DNA of 64,000 bases from Narthecium ossifragum (lineage: Eukaryota > Streptophyta > Magnoliopsida > Dioscoreales > Nartheciaceae), in assembly GCA_963920575.1 (NCBI GenBank), contig OY986973.1, forward strand, positions 21,867,851 through 21,931,850. The letters run 5' to 3'. The notes beneath the pieces were generated by a model. The model was not told the DNA's origin. It did not search any database and was given only the letters and a program-made list of their open reading frames with translations. Within the stretch, counting starts at the first letter, position 1, and the number at the start of each line of letters is the position of its first letter. The position numbers and the translations under genes were made by a program. This document shows positions 45,301 through 58,092 of this stretch, one piece after another.

Positions 45301-46057
45301 AATTATGATTTCCTTGTCCATCTTGTTGTACTGTTAGGCTGCTGTTACTGGACTGCAAAACCAACCTATCATTAATGCTGTCATTGATGGTGAGGACATC
45401 ATATACAGAGAGTACATCGACATTAGTATTGCAGTGGGAACAACAAAGGTTTGTTGATTATAACTTAAAGCTAATTGTTGTGCATTCACCTAGGGCATAG
45501 ACTTCTGTAGTTGGATATTTTCCTTTCCTTTTCCTGTTGATCACTTCATGTGGGTTTCATGTGCAAACTGGTTTCATCGTTGCAGGGCCTTGTTGTTCCA
45601 GTCATTCGTGATGCGGATAACATGAATTTTGCGGATATAGAAAAATCGATCAATACCCTTGCTAAGAAGGCAACTACTGGAACAATATCAATTGATGAAA
45701 TGGCTGGAGGCTCATTTACAATCTCAAATGGTGGGGTATATGGCAGCCTCTTGAGCACACCCATCATCAACCCCCCACAGGTAATGCCGCCTACTGCTTC
45801 AAATTTCTTGGTCTTGCTGGTCGTCCACCAATCCAACTAATCTACCGACATCATCTGTTATGTAGTCTGCAATCCTGGGCATGCACTCAATCGTGAGCCG
45901 TCCGATGGTGGTTGATGGTGTCATTGTCCCAAGGCCAATGATGTACATCGCACTGACATATGATCACAGACTGATTGATGGAAGAGAGGCTGTCTTCTTC
46001 CTGCGGCGTATCAAGGATGTTGTTGAAGACCCTCGCAGGCTTCTTCTCGACTTATAA
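42324..46057 (+). CDS. Dihydrolipoyllysine-residue succinyltransferase (E2 of 2-oxoglutarate dehydrogenase), mitochondrial
   Basis: This E2 subunit carries the succinyl group from E1 to CoA in the TCA cycle, in the mitochondrial matrix. Thirteen exons: 42324-42365, 43369-43429, 43507-43534, 43682-43752, 43852-43926, 44118-44173, 44267-44311, 44404-44670, 44796-44890, 45169-45259, 45338-45448, 45586-45780, 45866-46057. They total 1329 nt (442 aa), all in frame with GT-AG junctions. Residues 1 to about 65 are an Arg/Ser-rich mitochondrial presequence. A lipoyl domain covers about 70-146 with lipoyl Lys112 in ETDKVT. A Pro-rich linker (PPPPPP, about 150-205) follows, then the catalytic domain with the acyltransferase motif DHRLIDG near 412-418. 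No separate E1/E3-binding domain is seen, as in other plant E2o proteins. The gene appears intact. Confidence 0.96.
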
Positions 46058-47604
46058 GTGCAGTGGCAACTGTTTGCCATTGATCTACTTATAATTCTCG
46101 CTTAAAATAATACTTCCGCCAGATTTTGGTATTCTTTTAACCTTCAGCTTGTGTTTAAGGAGTTTTTATCGTCGCGGGAGAGAGACCTTTCACATATCGG
46201 ATCGTAAAATTTCTGTTCAGCCCCAGGCTGGTTGGAGGCACTTCATTTAGCTTCTGTTGTGACCTCTTACAGAAGAATGAAGCAGCCGAGAGATGAACCT
46301 GCTGTAATTGCAAGGATTTGTTATTTTGAAATATAGCTACGTACTGACATGCTGCTATTCTAATGAGGCAGGTATACATGTGTTATGAAGACATGCACAT
46401 TTGTGATGCTTTGTTTATGCCCTCCTATTTTACTCTATTTAGTTCCCTTTTGCTGTGATCCTTTACTTGGTCTAATCGGCAATATACTACGAAACACAAA
46501 TTGGATTTATAGCCTATAATGATCCTCCTCTATAGTTCCTTGTTTTATTTAGCATATGGCAATTGGTGACTAATGTTCACGAAAGGTCGTAGATGAACCC
46601 ATTGTTCTTTGACTGCAATTAATGTGTAATTACTAATCAGTGTGCAATTGTTGTATTTTGATGTATTTCCAAATCCCTAGTTTTTTTTTTTAGCCTATGG
46701 GCTCATCTCATCAAAAAAAAAAAAAAAAAAAAACCCTAGTTTTTCAGTGAAAAATCTGAAAAAAATTGATGGTGCAAAAATAAAATATAATTTACTTTTT
46801 AATATAAATTATGAGGTAGAATTATGACAAATTAACCCTACGGCTTCGTTTGATACGGGAATAAATTTCAGAATAAACTTTAATCCAGGTTAAGTGAGGA
46901 ATATTCTTGTCTCAATTCATTACTTATTTAGTCCTTTAATCTCAAACATCATTTTCTTTATTTCAGATAATTGTTACAAAGATATTTCTATTATTCTCCG
47001 CTCTACTTTTTTTTTTCTTCTTATTTTAAATAATTCTTACAAAATTATTTTTAAAATCTAAAATAAAATTCCTTAATTTGGAGTAAAGTTAACCCCATAT
47101 CCATGAGGTATGAAAGAATTCGAACAATTTGCATATTAGTGGTGGTCCTTATTGCATTTGGTGCCACTAGCACTAATCATTGCAAATAAATGGTGATTTT
47201 TTTAGATCGGACCAAACTACCCTCAGTCACATCTGTTGACTAAAAAAGAAAAGAAAAGATAAGTACCTTGACATAATATGAGGTCTTAGAAGGTGTTTTT
47301 TGCATAAACCATTCTCCTTGGTTTTTTGCAGGAGAAACCTTACCTTCTCTTTTGTTTTTTTTGAAACTACTGAGGACTCTGCCTCTTCCTCTCCCCAAAA
47401 AGTAATATCTCTCCTTCTTCCCCACCTCTCCTTCTCCCCCACTTCTCACTGCCACCATCACATCCCGTCTATCTCTTTTCCTTCTCCCCCCGTCTTCGTG
47501 TGCTTCACGATCTGCACCTTCTCCTCGCTCTAGTGGATCGACGTGGCGGTAGAGGCTGCGACGAGCGCGAGGAGGGCGAGCGGCATTTGATATTATCTGA
47601 GATA
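46058..47604. other. E2o 3' flank and spacer
   Basis: Includes the E2o 3' untranslated region and an AT-rich spacer holding one tiny retroposon (46686-46733). From about 47300 a CT-rich leader precedes the next gene. I support no exon here; antisense frames at 47240-47629 reflect the CT-rich leader. Confidence 0.55.
46686..46733 (+). mobile_element. Extremely 5'-truncated poly(A) retroposon
   Basis: Only about 22 nt of element sequence (AGCCTATGGGCTCATCTCAT plus C, after a few T) remains, followed by about 20 A. It is flanked by CCCTAGTTTTT at 46675-46685 and 46734-46744. The retained 3' end matches that of the retroposon at 687-1067. Confidence 0.8.
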
Positions 47605-49857
47605 ATGAAGGAAAGTAATCGAGAATCAAGCAAGAGAAAGATCCGCAATGCCATGGCTAAACCTCGGAAACGGAAACAAGACGACCATGTAAATCAAGGT
47701 ATTAGCTATTTAGCAACTTTTTGTGTTGATTTTTTTCTTCTATTCTCTTGATGCACAAGTTAATCAAAATTGTTTGAAACAAAATTATGAAGCGACCATG
47801 ATTGAAATTGTGTGAATCAAAATTTTGATCCACACAGATTTCCATTAGTGGTTCTTTTCTATGGCAATTTCTTTTGAAACTTATTTTTTGACCAAGATGC
47901 ATGTGTGGACACAATCAAATTTTGCAGCTTTGGCAAAAACCTTAATGCCCATTTCTCTTAGAAAATTTATTATGCAAACAGCTTGTTGTTTAATTACTTA
48001 GCTTGTTGTATAGGTTACTCAACTACATGCATAGATTACTCAAATAACTGCATAGGTTACTCAACTACTTGCATAAATTACTCTATTAGTTGCATAGGTT
48101 TCTCAACTGGTTGTGTAAGTTATATTCTTTATGCGTGAGTTCTTTTTCTTTTTACGTAAGTTACTACATTTGTTGCGCATTTTTTGAAATGATGGTTTGT
48201 TCACTGGTTTGTTTCCTTTTTTTGACATGTAGGGTTATCTAATTCTCAAGATAATTCTTCCAATCATGGAACAAGAAGTAGAACCAAAGCTTCTATTGTT
48301 GCTGATGCGACATATCCCTACAAACAAAAGAAAGTGGGAAGAGAAAGAAAATGACTATTAAGGATGGTGGTGGTCCTTCCAATAAGAAAAAAAAACTAGA
48401 GCCGCAAAGGTAGATAGCCGGTGTTATACCAAAAAATTAATGGACATCAAGGACAAAACGTTTCAAGCTCATCACACTGAGCTGATTAGGAAGACACCTT
48501 TCTTCCAACTCATTGGCCTGCCAAGTAACATACCTCAAGATGTTGCAGTTATTGAATGCTTGTTGAAAAGGTGGCAGCAAGATAAGAAAGAGTTTTTGAT
48601 TGGGGGACGCAGCATAGCCCCGACGGCCGCAGACACAACACTAATTTTAGGCCTGAAGAATTATGGTGAAGATGTGAAGATAGACCTTAAGAAGACCACA
48701 AACTATTGATCTTCTATTTGTTTACTGTTTTTTTATTCCAACGGACCAACTATACTTGTTCGCCGGACCTAGCAGATTATGTTGATGATTTGCATAACAT
48801 TACCAACTACAATTGGGCTCAAGCAGTTCATCAGTATTTGATGTACTGTATTGATGATGCGGCTAAAAGGATAGCCGAGGTAGAAGAAGCTAAAGGGGCA
48901 AATGGATACAATGTGTACCTAAATGGGTGCACTGTCCTCCTTATGGTAACGTGTACCTCTCATAGTTGTTTAATACTTTATGTTATGCTTTATTATGGTG
49001 ATATTTGATTTGTTTGGTTTAAGCAGGTGTGGTTCCATGAAATTGTGAGATACAAAGAACCTGCTGAGCAATACAGTCGGTTACATCCACGGATACTCCG
49101 ATGGCAGGGCATCAACTGGGTGCAAAGAGAAAGTTTTGGAAGAATTTTGGATAAACTGACTGAGAAAGAGGTAACTAGTTACATGTATATAGAGCATGCA
49201 GCAGCTTTTTGAATGTATACTAGCAGTTATTTTGTTTCTAACAATAATTTCTTAGGTATCAACCGAGCTTGTTCCGGAGCCGGAGGAGAGATGGCTACTC
49301 ATAGCCAGCAGCGAAGATGGGGAGAGCAGTAGATCCAGCTCAGTCCGCAGAAACTACAAGACAGAAGCTGTCACCTCCCCCCAAAAAGAAGAAGAGGGTG
49401 ACAAAGAGGAAGAAGTATTTATAGGTGGCCCTCAATCTCCCCAGCCTCAGTAGTTTGAAGAGGTACAATTATTTGAACAATAGCGGTATAATTATGTAAA
49501 ACTTTGTGCGCATATTCATATGCTTCTTGCGTAATTTAATATACTTGTTGCTCAATTTCATATATTGCTTGCGCAAATTCATATACTTCTTGTGCAAGTT
49601 CATATAGTTGTTGCGCATTTTCCTGTTCTTCTTGCTCTACTTAGTACACTAATCATGGCATTTTAACTTGCAATGTCTTTGATTCTAAATTGCAGCCATA
49701 TTGTCCTCCTTCCACCTCTGCTATCCCAAGCATGCATCGTACACCATTGCAAACAGATGGGAAGGATCCTCAACTCATTGATGAAGAACTTGCTGATCTA
49801 TCCCCTCATGAAATAGGGTGGTATCGCAGGGAGAGGGGAGGTCCAAATAGGCCGGGG
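47605..49857 (+). CDS. Uncharacterised gene resembling plant-mobile-domain/DUF1985-type proteins, truncated by an LTR
   Basis: Probable exons: 47605-47697 (Lys/Arg-rich start MKESNRESSKRKIRN), 48233 to about 48360, 48440 to about 48705, about 48742-48943, 49027-49170, 49257 to about 49454 and 49695-49857. Recognisable parts are TPFFQLIGLPSNIPQD, FLIGGRSIAPTAADTTLILG and ITNYNWAQAVHQYL, then NGCTVLLMVWFHEIV and LHPRILRWQGINW. This layout recalls plant mobile domain or DUF1985 proteins, often carried by MULE or CACTA elements. Joins between the first three exons contain stops, so the gene may be a relic. The coding sequence runs into the LTR at 49858. Host gene versus transposon cargo is undecided. 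Confidence 0.45.
47990..48185. repeat. Degenerate 24-bp intronic repeats, first set
   Basis: Units like TTGCATAGGTTACTCAACTA recur about seven times with a period near 24 bp, inside the first intron of the gene at 47605. Confidence 0.8.
49494..49640. repeat. Degenerate 23-24-bp intronic repeats, second set
   Basis: Units like TTGCGCAAATTCATATACTT recur about six times in a later intron of the same gene. They share the TTGCGTAA/TTGCGCAA word with the first set. Confidence 0.8.
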
Positions 49858-50978
49858 TGTGAGGACCCGTTCCTCTAACCTGACTCGACCGCGTGGGTCG
49901 AGGGTCGTTCCCTGTTGGTTTGGTTTCGCATCGGGTGTGATCAGGTTGATCGTGTTGCTCTTGTGACCCTAGGGGCAATTTGGTAAATTATATCTAGTTG
50001 TCGATTTCACACCAGCGTAGCGCACACACGGCCTTGGATTGATGTATGTGAATGATTAGGGCCTTAAGGGTGCCTCCGATCGGAAGATCGGAGCTCGATC
50101 GTGAAAGATCGAAACGGACGGCAGAGATCAGATCCTGATCTCTATAAATACCCCGACTTTCTCTCTCTTTCCTTGCTCTTTCCTTCTTCTCCTGTCGTTG
50201 TCTCTCTCTCCCTCCCCTGCCGGCTGTGCCAAGGGTTTCGGATCGCGATTTTCGAGGAGCGGATGTTGGCGATCAGACGTAGGGAGTACGTGGAGGAGCT
50301 GCCCTGCTTGCTCATGTAGGTGTTTCTACCCCGATCGTGTGGTCGGGTTTACCTAGGATATGTTTATTGTGCTTTTGATATAGTTTTACATGTTAGAATG
50401 TTGTGAAACTTAATACGTTAGTGAAATGGCTTGCGTAGAGTGTTCCTACCGGATGGTTTCGTATTTTATCTTATGGTTTTGGCCGTTTAGTTCTAGGTTT
50501 AGGTTTTAACCGTTAAAATCTTGTTTTCTTCATGCCAATAGTTTCCCCACTATCTATTACACATGCATGCAAAGTTTCATCGAGTTCTGATGAGCCTTGA
50601 TAGATCAAATCCAAGAGATTTGATTTCTGGTACTGTTCTTACAAACTGTTCATCAAGCTTGACGGTCGACCGTCGGATCGACCGTTAGGTGTTGGCACGT
50701 TTAATCCAGGCCTCACGGTCGACCGTCAGATCGACCGTGAGGCTCTGTCTCCTTTTTGGCTTCCCAGGGTCGATGTCTAGATCGACCGTGATTCCTTACC
50801 TTTTCCCGCCTGGCCTCACGGACGACCGTCACATCGACCGTGAAGCTCTGTCTCCTTTTTGGCTTTCCATGGTCGATGTCCCGATCGACCGTGATCCCTT
50901 ATGTTTTTCCCCAACTGGTCTCACGGTCGACCGTTGGATTGACCGTGGCCTCACAATCGACCGTCGCATCCGCTCCTC
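49858..50978 (+). mobile_element. 5' part of a family A LTR
   Basis: It begins TGTGAGGACCCGTTCCTC like the copies at 55629 and 29072, and follows the intact LTR through the leader, the TTTCTACC/GATCG segments and the GGTCGACCGT cluster (50660-50965). It then stops abruptly where the minus-strand copia fragment begins. The 3' half, about 1.2 kb, is missing. Confidence 0.8.
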
Positions 50979-52336
50979 GATGTGTTTCATTCTTGAATGA
51001 TGAACTTGATGACTGTCACAGTAGACAACAACATGCTGCTGAGAAATTCCCAAGTCCTCAATCAATCCATGTAACCAAATAGCCTCTTTAATGGCTTCTG
51101 TCGCTGCCATGTACTTTGCCTCCGTAGTATAGACAAAGCAACTGTAGACTGTAAAGTCGACCTCCAACTCACTGGCCCTTTAGCAAGAGTAAAAATATAC
51201 CCTGTAGTAGACATGCGCTTATCCAAATCTCCAGCATAATCTGAATCCACATAACTATATGACAATCCAGCTGATCATCACATCCAAACTTCAAACCAAC
51301 ATCTACAGTACCTGAGATGTACCGTAAAATCCATTTCACAGCATGCCAATGCTTTTTCCCTGGATCATGCATGTACCAGCTTACCATACTAACTGCCTGT
51401 GAAATATCTGGCCTTGTACACACCATAGCGTACATTAAGCTTCCAACAACATTTGCATAAGGAACTCGAGCCATAAATTCACGCTCCTCATCCGTCTGTG
51501 GAGACAACAAAGCACTAAGTTTAAGGTGAGGGGCCAAAGGAGTACTCACAGGTTTAGCTTTTTCATCCATGCGGAAGCGCTGCAAAATTTTCTTCAAATA
51601 TTGCTTCTGTGACAAACAGACTATGCCCTTCACTCTATCTCGCTCAATCTCCATGCCCAAAATTTTCTTGGCTTCTCTAAGATCCTTCATCTCAAATTCA
51701 TTCTTCAACTGAGCTTTGAGCTTCTCAATCTCCACCTTGCTCTTAGATGCAATGAGCATGTCATCAACATATAAGAGCAAATATATGAAGGATCCATCTC
51801 GTAACTTTCTGAAATAAACACAGTGATCAAAATTGCTTCTTGTATTCTTGATACCTTTCATGAACTGGTCAAATCTCTTGTTCCACTGCCTTGGAGACTG
51901 TTTGAAACCATACATAGACTTCTTCAATTTGCAAACCAAGTTCTCTTTTCCAGCAATTTTGAACCCATCTGGTTGAGGCATATACAGATCCTCCTCCAAA
52001 TCACCATGCAAGAAAGCAGTTTTGACATCAAGTTGTACTAATTCAAGATCAAACTGAGCAACCAAGGCTAACAAAATACGAATAGAAGAATGCTTGACAA
52101 CTGGAGAAAATATCTCTTTGTAATCTATTCCTTCTTTCTGACTGTAGCCTTTTGCTACAAGCCTAGCCTTGAATCTCAGATTATCTTTTTCCAATTGATC
52201 CTCCTTCTTAGTGTAAACCCACTTGCAACCAATGACTTTCTTTCTCAAAGGAAGTTGTACCACCTCTCATGTCGAATTCTTAGAGAGAGATTGCATCTCT
52301 TCATCCATAGCCTTTTTCCCGACGATTACCTTGAGA
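50979..52336 (-). pseudogene. Ty1-copia polyprotein fragment (reverse transcriptase and RNase H)
   Basis: The minus strand carries VIGCKWVYTKK, RLVAKGYSQKEGIDYKEIFS, QLDVKTAFLHGDLEEDLYM, the RT active site LLLYVDDMLIASKS and PYANVVGSLMYAMVCTRPDI. After a frameshift near 51250 come YVDSDYAGDLDKRMSTTGY and RNase H words ending near VHHSRMKHI. A stop precedes VQLPLRKK at 52264. Both ends are cut: the 5' side by an LTR at 52342 and the 3' side at about 50978. Gag, protease and integrase are absent. Non-functional. Confidence 0.93.
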
Positions 52337-52341
52337 TTCGT

Positions 52342-54150
52342 TGTCGCGCCCCGGCCCAGAAAACCCATCCGGACCGGGACACGAGGGGGGGTTTCCTACA
52401 TCTACTAACAACAACTGGCGGAAACAGTTACAAAAGAAACAGAGAGCGGAAGTAAATCTAACTACTATTATTACAAAACTGTACATAAAACAGAGTTACA
52501 TTAAGATTTACATAAATCAGTCCTCATGTATAAAAGATATTAAAGCTCAAAAAGTTACATCATTAGTAGTCTCCTGAAAAGCACAGCAGAAACCATCCTG
52601 GTCCTCAAACATGCCCTGACGTCGACGCGCAACTGCAGGATGAGCAACTGGGGCCCACTGCAGGAGAGCTGGTACCTGCACCTGCAAACGCCGCCCAGGT
52701 AGGAGTGAGCACTAAGCTCAGTAGGGTTCTACTCTACAACACACACAAGGAAGGGGAAACTGCAACGGAACTAACTCTGTGCCAAGTACTGAGGCCTGCC
52801 AAGGACCCCATAAATCCCGTCAATAACCTGAAGGGTACATGTCCAAAGTACGTCTCCGACAGCCACTGCCTAGGGTGGACATTCTCCGACATTCCTGACA
52901 CAGGGTGGACATGACGATGGCAGTAGGACACCCCTCTCCAAGCGGGACCTCCACACTTGGTGGAACAACCGTGGTTATGACAACCAACTCTCAGCACTCA
53001 AAGCGATAGAGCTAGCACGATCCCAAACAGCAAACTAACAACACTACAGTCAAACCCTAGGCATCTAATACACAATCAACAATGCATGCAATAGTATAAA
53101 CAAGCACAATCAAAGGCACAAACTTTGGCCCATTTATACTAAACATTCCCGAGGGTTCATGACTCCATCGGTTAACCATAAAGCGATAAAGGGCATACAG
53201 CCAACCCATTTATTCTACACAATCCCAGGAGTCATCACACTCCTGTTTCAACCACAAAGCGATAACAAACAACAGTTTATAGCAATATCACTAAACATGT
53301 CGATCTCTGCTACCCTCAGGCACTATTCCTAGAAACACTGGATCGATCCAAACATACCCATGGATCGATCCGATCGCCCTCAGGGAACAAACCATCCTGG
53401 GTGCAATCTGGATCAATCCAACATACCTATGGATCAATCCTACAAGTAGTCTGATCGATCGGACTTGCAAGTCCGATCGATCCAACTCGGAAAGCCCAAG
53501 AACAAGAAACCATTCTCTACATAGCAGCTAGTTGATCCGTCGATCCGACGTCTAACCGACTACAGATTCGGGATCCAACCTAGCCTCTAGTAGATCTATA
53601 TGCCGGGATCAACATATCTAAAATCCAGAATCACCCAACTGCTAGATTAACGGGAAAACACTAATCAAAACCGCTAATCAAACTAACTTACCAGTTACTT
53701 GCTGCAATGCAGCCCTCCAGTAATAAATTCATAACAAATCGTAGGAAAATCATAAACTTATGAAATCAGTTGGGTTTGAGAGATAACTCAGATATCTACA
53801 ACTCTTATGTTTATCACAACCCAAGAACATGCACGTACTGATCGAAAAACCCGCCGCAAGCCGGCTGTTCTACAAGAACAGCAGAAACCAAAAATCCGAG
53901 ATTAAACATGCATAAATCATACTAAAATCTCAACTAAAGCTTATGAAACATATACCATAAATTCTACTAAGCAAGAGGAATCCAACAACATAAAGAACAG
54001 CAAGATCTAACGTCTAGATTAAGAGAAATCCATTAAACAAGTCACGTAGGTAGAACACCTACAGGAAACGCTAATCCTCGGCTGATTTCCCGCTAAATGG
54101 CCGCTAATCAAGCAACTAAACCAAGCCAGGGATCTTCCTCACGCCGCCAC
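52342..54150 (-). mobile_element. 3' part of a family A LTR, minus strand
   Basis: On the minus strand it ends TTTTCTGGGCCGGGGCGCGACA at 52342, matching the 3' ends of the family A copies. The characteristic CCTACCTGGGCGGCGTTTGC region (about 52680-52710) and a GATCGATCC cluster (53338-53480) follow. It lacks the TGTGAGG start, because the Ty3-type LTR begins at 54151. Its truncated state prevents a check of the target duplication. Confidence 0.75.
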
Positions 54151-55022
54151 TGATGAGTCACTAAATATCCATGATTAAACCCCTTAATTTACCTTTGTTA
54201 GGCCTAGAGTGTTTGTATTTGATAGCTTATTAATTGATTTCAGGTTTAATGAAGATTCAAGCTAGAAATTACATAAAAGGGTTAATATGCTGAAATACAC
54301 TGCTTCGTTGACTGTTAGCATAATATTCTCCAGATATTATTCATATCTCTAAATAATCTGAAATTTGGATGACATCTAGAAGACTTCAAGACGCACAACT
54401 TTCATTTTGAATATATTCCTAGATTCCGGATGGGTTGATAGCAGATTTCAAGAAGATCAAAATACTCAGCTGCTGGAAGACTAGTCCGTCAACATATAGG
54501 GGAATATTCACCAAATATTCTAGATAAGTCCAAATATTATGAAATCTTCGGGATAGGACATAGGACTTTCTTATCTACAACTTTCGTAGGACCAAAGACA
54601 ATCTATGCCAAGCAAGGATAGGTTATGCCGTTGGGAACATTAACTTTATTTTAGGGATTCATGTGAGCTTGTAGCCATATGATCCATAATGTCGAGAGAA
54701 GAGAACAAGAGGATAACTAGAGAAGATTGAAAGCGAACCTAGGGCGGATTGAGTAATTCCTAAGTCACTTATCCATTGATTCAAATTTATCAACCTTTTA
54801 TTTCTTTTCTTTATTAGTTTAAATAACTCTATCCTATCTTTGACTCTTTTCCTTAGTTTTAGGGTTTTGAGAATTGATTTTGATTTCCAACGTTTTCCCT
54901 GTGGATCGACTCCCGACTTTCGCTGCTATTTCTACCTAATAGTTTAGTGGTTGAATAAGGATTTTAAATTTAATATTTGATTGAGTTTGCAACGTTTTAA
55001 CGACGACGTTTGTGAGCGATCA
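54151..55022 (+). mobile_element. 5' LTR of a pol-less Ty3-type element
   Basis: It starts TGATGAGTCACT and ends GAGCGATCA, 872 bp, with CCCTGTGGATCGACTCC near 54896, a word also seen in LTR B. It is followed after five bases by a tRNA-Asp primer site. It lacks the long GATCGATC cluster of its relatives. The start is chosen from the TGATG similarity with LTR B. Confidence 0.75.
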
Positions 55023-55027
55023 ATTTT

Positions 55028-55045
55028 TGGCGCCGTTGCTGGGGA
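55028..55045 (+). other. tRNA-Asp primer-binding site
   Basis: TGGCGCCGTTGCTGGGGA is complementary to the 3' end of plant tRNA-Asp with one mismatch (C to T at position 13). It is typical of Athila/Tat-type Ty3 elements. Confidence 0.85.
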
Positions 55046-55628
55046 TTTCGACGGTTAACTAATTGATTTTCTCTTGACTCTTTTTCTTTGCTTAATTCGT
55101 TTTTTATCTTTCTTATCTTTTCCTCTATTTATTTTACGTTTTTGTTAGGAATTCTCTAACGATTTTTCTGATTTTTACAGCTGCTAAAGTTGATTTTCTC
55201 GGACTTGGACCTGCAGCCCATAGCCAGGAGCGATCGATCGGAACTGCGCAATCAGGTAAGCTTGTTCTAAACTCCGAGTTATTTTATCTACCTGTTTGAG
55301 ACACTTCTGCAAGTCGCACAAAAGCACGTATCAGCGACAGTCGTCTCTTGGACCAGCCCACTATTTGTATTTCTTATCTTTGGTGTGGTCTTTATTTATG
55401 TGATCTTATATGTATGGCCAATTTTTATATGCCACCGGGTGCCATGTCGAATGACGATTTACCTTTTGGTTATGGACCCGCTTACAATAATGACACATAT
55501 GGTTTCTCAAATCCGGCATATAATTCACATTCATATTTTTATAATTTGAATTTTAGAAATCATACGAACCCTAATTGGCAATTTGAAGGTTATCAACCCC
55601 CTAACGTTCAACCATGGAGCATAGAAAC

Positions 55629-58092
55629 TGTGAGGGCCCGTCCCTCAGACCTGACTCGACCACGTGGGTCGAGAGCCGGTTTCCTGTTGGTTTGGTTCCG
55701 CGTCGGGCACGATCGGGCGATCGTGTGGCGGTTTTGGACCCCGGGGGCATTTTGGTAAATATGCTCTCTGGTGGTCGGTTTCACACCCGCATTCCACACA
55801 CTGACTTTGATTGATGTATGTGTTTGATTAGAATCCCTAGGGTGGGTCCGATCGGAGGATCGGAGCTCGATCGGGAAATATCGATTTGGACGGCCGAGAT
55901 AGATTTGGAATTTCTATATAAGCCAAGTCCCTTTCCCTCTTTCTCTCTCTCCTCCTTCACCTGTCGTTTTCTCCTTCTCTCTCTCTCTCTCTCCTTCGGC
56001 TGGACTAGGGTTTGGAGGATTGGGCTTCGGATCGCGGATCTTGTCGGCTTGACCAACGGGACGCGTGGAGGAGCTACCCTACTTGTGCAAGTAGGTGTTT
56101 CTACCTCGATCCTTGGATCGGGTTCTCCTAGCATAGGTTTTATGAGCTTTCGCTGTAGGTGCATGTGTTAGAATGCTGTGTGGATCAGTGCATGTGTAGC
56201 ATAGCTTGTTTCCAGTATTCCTATCAGTGGATTTCCGTATTTCAACGGTTGGTTTCCGTATTATCGCCGTTTTGTCGGTTTTCGTCCATTTGGACCAAGA
56301 TAGGGGATTTAACCGTCAAAACCTAGATTTCTTCACTCCACTAGTTTCCCCTTGGCTAAATACACTTGCTTGCAAAATCTCATTTAATTCCAACATGATT
56401 TGGTACTTCAAATCCAAAGAAATGGATTTCCGGCACTGTTCTGATGAACTGTGCCAAGGCTCGACGGTCGATCGGTGCATCGACCGTCAAGTGTGGTTTT
56501 ACCCTTTCTGGGCCTGACGGTCGACCGTCGGATCGACCGTCGCATCGACCGTCGGATCGACCGTCGCATCGACCGTCGGGCTCTGTCTCGATTTGAGCCT
56601 CCTAGGGTCAATGCATGGATCGACCGTGGGAGTTCCTCCTTTTCGCCATTCACCTGACGGTCGACCGTCGGATCGACCATCGCATCGACCGTCAGGCGCT
56701 GTTTGGTTGTGGGCTTCTCAGGGTCGATGGGTGGATCGACCGTCGTCCTTGGTTTTCTTCGCATGGGTCTCACGGTCGACCGCCGGATCGACCGGGGCAT
56801 CGTCCGTGGCCTCACGGTCGATCCCCGGATCGACGGTGACATCGTCCGTGGCCCCTTTGGACTTGGTTTTTGGGTGTTTCTTGGGTGATTTTGATGGGGG
56901 ATTTATATCTAAACATGTTGGGAAGCATGTAGGGGGATTTGTTGAGGTTTTCAAAGGATTTTCATTTGCTTTGAGTTTGATTCAAATGTTCTTTCTCTTT
57001 TAGAAAACCTGTGGTTCTACTTGCAATTAATACTTGATTGATTGTAGTTAATTGCTTAGTTGTTTGCTTAGCCATTAGCTAGCTGTGAGTGCTAGCTAAT
57101 GAGGATTTTTGGAACCTTAGCCTCTTGCCGGCGAGTGCCGAGGGCTATTGTATATCTGTTGAACTTTTAACTGTTGACGTGGCATGTAGAGACATCTAGG
57201 ATAGATGTTTGCCTAGGCTCATGCATTGTATGCATTAGAGGCATTTGAGGTTAGGCGGGCGATGGTTTAGGTCGCCGATCCGAGGCTCTCGGGTAGCTCG
57301 GATCTAGCCTTAGGACCGTGGATGGGTAGTCAGGAGTAGGGTGTGATTGTTGATCAAGTCTCATGTCTTTTGAGGATTCACGCTAGTTGACTCTGATCAT
57401 TGTTGAGGTTTAGAGGTCGGGTTGTCTTCCGAAGCTAAGTCCTACGGATGGGTGTCGACGTCCCTGACATGGTCCCCAGGCAGTGGTTTCCTGCTGGGTA
57501 ATGGTGATCCTACTGGTTCCGGTTCTTTCCTCCCAGCGTGTTGGTTGAGTTTCCCAGCGTGGTCGGTTGAGAAGAGTAGGATCCCTTGGGGAGTGGACAG
57601 GGTTGTGGGACCCGTGGCATCCGTTAGACTTGAGCTGGAAGGCAACTCTGTTGTTGTTTTCCTCCTTTCAGTGTGCCGTAGAGTAGAACCCTACTGAGCT
57701 TATCGCTCAGTCCTACCCGGGCTGCGTTTGCAGGTGCAGGCGGCAGTTCTTCTTCGGTGGAGCCAGCAGGTTCGGCTTTTGGCGGCGCGAGTACATCCAG
57801 AGGCGCTTGAGGTTGCTGGAGGATGATATGTTGTACATTTTGGATATTTATATGTATATGATGTAAACTTCTGAGGATTTTGGAGTTTTGTATAAAATCT
57901 GTCTCTTGGGAGCTTTTGTATCAAATATGAACTGTACAACTTGATGAAATGTATAATTGAATCTGTATCGCCTTTGGACTACAATTGTTTAATTTAGTTA
58001 TCTTTTCCGCTTGTATCGCGCCGGTTGATGATGAATAGTGATAGGACTCTCACGCCTCGTCCTGGATGGGTTTTCTGGGTCGGGGTGTGACA
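55629..58092 (+). mobile_element. Intact solo LTR of family A, 2464 bp
   Basis: TGTGAGGGCCCGTCCCTC at the start and TCGGGGTGTGACA at the end, with GAAAC at 55624-55628 and 58093-58097. It contains a TATA-like CTATATAAGCC at about 55913 and CT-rich leader sequence, then the GGTCGACCGT cluster (56460-56850). It has no primer site or coding domain, so it is a solo LTR from recombination. It is the reference copy for the other three. Open frames across it are composition artefacts. Confidence 0.93.
56460..56850. repeat. GGTCGACCGTCGGATCGACCG cluster in LTR A
   Basis: Some 20 copies of GATCGACCG or GGTCGACCG words, often in palindromic pairs (ACGGTCGACCGT), occur in about 390 bp. A diverged equivalent is in the copies at 50660-50965, 28680-28810 and 53338-53480. 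Here the cluster lies downstream of the TATA box. Confidence 0.9.

Noticed and set aside
56408..57003. Several frames with repeated DRR/STVRP residues
   Set aside because: They come from the GGTCGACCGT word cluster of LTR A and not from a protein gene.
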